Shown: positions 62,087-64,000 of the stretch, piece after piece | How positions within the stretch are numbered: the stretch's first letter is position 1 | Layout of the letters: each line of letters begins with the position of its first letter | DNA from: an uncultured Pseudomonadales bacterium | GTDB lineage: Bacteria; Pseudomonadota; Gammaproteobacteria; Pseudomonadales; Balneatricaceae | DNA length: 64,000 bases | Reading direction: 5' to 3' | Assembly (NCBI GenBank): GCA_938084925.1 | Contig: CALKFY010000027.1 | Coordinates: 1-64,000, forward strand | Translations under genes and position numbers: made by a program | The notes under the pieces: model-generated | Database searches by the model: none | What the model was told of the DNA's origin: nothing | The model's input: only the letters and a program-made list of their open reading frames with translations

Positions 62087-63472
62087 CTAGAGTGCCTCAA
62101 GGGCATCTTGTAGGGTTTTGATACCCACGATATGCATATTAGCCAAAATGGGGTCGGAGGTGACTTTGGGTACGTTGGCAATAGGTACAATAGCTCGGGT
62201 AAAACCGTGTTTAGCAGCTTCGCGAATACGCTCTTGACCGGAAGGTACGGGGCGAATTTCGCCAGATAGGCCCACTTCGCCAAATACCACTAGCTGTTGA
62301 TCCAAGGGCTGACCACGTAAGCTAGAAACGATGGCCATCAACATGGCAAGGTCCGCACTGGTTTCGTACACCCGCACACCGCCAACCACGTTAACGAATA
62401 CGTCTTGATCACCCGTATGCAAACCACCATGACGGTGCAGTACCGCCAAGAGCATTGCCAGACGGTTTTGATCAAGGCCAATGGCCACGCGTCGTGGGTT
62501 ATTGAAATGGCTTTCGTCCACTAGCGCTTGTAGTTCTACTAATAGTGGACGGGTGCCTTCCCAAACTACCATCACCAAGCTACCTGCAGCGGCGCCTTCG
62601 GCTCTGGAAAGGAAGATAGAGCTTGGATTTTTGACTTCTTTAAGGCCCGTTTCTACCATGGCGAATACGCCTAGTTCGTTAACGGCACCAAAACGGTTTT
62701 TGTGGCCACGTAAGGTGCGGAAGCGACTGTCGTGATCACCTTCCAATTGTAAGGAGCAATCAATCATGTGCTCCAATACTTTCGGGCCTGCTAAGTTACC
62801 GTCTTTGGTAACGTGACCGACTAGCAAGAGAACAGTATTGCTCTGCTTGGCATAGCGCACTAACGCAGCAGCACACTCACGTACTTGGGAAACGCTGCCT
62901 GGTGCCGAGGTGATGTCAGCCAGCTGCATGACCTGAATAGAGTCGACCACTAATAGTTTAGGCTTAACACTGTCAGCCGTGGCAATGATGGATTCAACAT
63001 CCGTTTCTGCTAACATCTTTAGGTTGGTGGTCGGTAGCTCCAAGCGCTGAGCACGTAAGGCAACCTGCTGTAAGGATTCTTCGCCAGTCACATACAAGGC
63101 GCTCATCTGCTGAGCCATGGTGCACATGAGTTGCAGCAACAAGGTACTTTTGCCTGCGCCGGGATGGCCACCAATTAGAATGGCAGAACCTGGCACTAGG
63201 CCACCACCTAACACACGATCTAGTTCGCCGATATTAGTGCTAAAACGCGGTACCGTGGCAATGTCGACGTCGCTTAGGTCCACCAGCTGTGCCGCAACAC
63301 CGGCATAGCCCTTAATACCTTTTGCGGCGATAGCCGCGCCACCTTTGGCAACGGGGCCAAGACGAATTTCTTGCAAGCTGTTCCAAGCACCGCAGTCGTT
63401 ACATTGACCTTGCCACTTGCTGTAGTCGGAGCCGCAGTCGTTGCAGACAAAGGCAGTTTTTTGCTTGGCCAT
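62087..63472 (-). CDS. radA: DNA repair protein RadA (Sms)
   Basis: 461 residues: zinc finger (CNDCGSDYSKWQGQCNDCGA), RecA-like ATPase with Walker A GGHPGAGKST, Walker B LLVVDSIQVM, the RadA KNRFG motif (GHKNRFGAVNE), and a C-terminal Lon-protease-like domain (DVFVNVVGGVRVYETSADLA). It drives branch migration in recombination and repair. The length is standard. A palindromic repeat lies between it and hemB. Confidence 0.97.
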   Translation of the reverse strand: MAKQKTAFVCNDCGSDYSKWQGQCNDCGAWNSLQEIRLGPVAKGGAAIAAKGIKGYAGVAAQLVDLSDVDIATVPRFSTNIGELDRVLGGGLVPGSAILIGGHPGAGKSTLLLQLMCTMAQQMSALYVTGEESLQQVALRAQRLELPTTNLKMLAETDVESIIATADSVKPKLLVVDSIQVMQLADITSAPGSVSQVRECAAALVRYAKQSNTVLLLVGHVTKDGNLAGPKVLEHMIDCSLQLEGDHDSRFRTLRGHKNRFGAVNELGVFAMVETGLKEVKNPSSIFLSRAEGAAAGSLVMVVWEGTRPLLVELQALVDESHFNNPRRVAIGLDQNRLAMLLAVLHRHGGLHTGDQDVFVNVVGGVRVYETSADLAMLMAIVSSLRGQPLDQQLVVFGEVGLSGEIRPVPSGQERIREAAKHGFTRAIVPIANVPKVTSDPILANMHIVGIKTLQDALEAL

Positions 63473-63494
63473 GTTATGAGCTTATATTTAGTAG

Positions 63495-63546
63495 GTCGGG
63501 TTTTAACCCGACATTTAGGACCTGTTTTGTCGGACTAAAGTCCGAC
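63495..63546. repeat. Paired-hairpin palindromic repeat, family B, copy 2
   Basis: GTCGGGTT-TT-AACCCGAC (63495-63512) and GTCGGACT-AA-AGTCCGAC (63529-63546) are perfect 8-bp hairpins. The flanks GTAGGTCGG and CCGACCCAC echo the copy at 47709-47760. It ends five bases before the hemB stop. Confidence 0.82.
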
Positions 63547-63551
63547 CCACA

Positions 63552-64000
<449 letters not shown>

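Overview
The window is chromosomal DNA from a marine-type gammaproteobacterium. The supporting signs are the gene order atpA-atpG-atpD-atpC-glmU-glmS, a Puu/Pot polyamine locus, a DctBD-DctPQM uptake system, a NasT/NirBD/NasA nitrate-assimilation cluster with NtrC/sigma-54 style promoters, and short palindromic repeats between genes. An Oceanospirillales-like host is a guess; the sequence does not settle the genus. The window opens inside atpA and closes inside hemB.

Layout. 1-7360: end of the F1-ATPase operon, then glmU and glmS. 7350-17202: an integrated element of about 9.85 kb inserted at the last codons of glmS. It carries a HEPN-like protein, a short tyrosine recombinase, an XRE regulator, an inverse-autotransporter barrel paired with a secreted protein (ZirT/ZirS-like), several hairpins and small reverse-strand frames, a 1065-residue primase-helicase type replication protein, and a large serine recombinase whose stop codon touches the right attachment site. 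Its ends rebuild a 52-bp attP that is palindromic about the expected crossover. 17.3-21.3 kb: an Imm22-like protein, a membrane protein, a membrane-anchored LuxR-type regulator, a receiver protein and a CHASE histidine kinase. 21.3-32.7 kb: polyamine catabolism and uptake (PuuR, PuuB, two glutamine-synthetase-like ligases, PuuD, a putrescine aminotransferase, PotFGHI). 32.7-40.9 kb: an unknown gene, a two-component pair, an AEC transporter, BluB, two unknown genes and a poly-HAMP chemoreceptor. 40.9-47.6 kb: TRAP transporter DctPQM with DctB/DctD on the reverse strand. 47.8-51.8 kb: mdh, a fumarylacetoacetase-family gene, radC, higBA, rpmB and rpmG. 52-61.8 kb: nitrate assimilation (ANTAR regulator, nitrate transporter, PP2C-kinase fusion, nirB, nirD, nasA). 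61.9-64 kb: a 48-codon gene, radA and the 3' part of hemB.

How parts work together. The polyamine genes import putrescine (PotFGHI) and degrade it by gamma-glutamylation or transamination under PuuR. DctB/DctD probably drive dctPQM from a clear sigma-54 promoter with two upstream dyads. The nitrate genes have two sigma-54-like promoters, each with an NtrC-like dyad upstream, and a terminator hairpin directly after the ANTAR gene, so nitrogen status and NasT-type antitermination probably both act.

The most unusual part is the glmS-linked element. Its serine-integrase attachment sites can be read directly, it uses a target best known for Tn7, and its cargo joins a replication protein to a two-gene inverse-autotransporter secretion unit.
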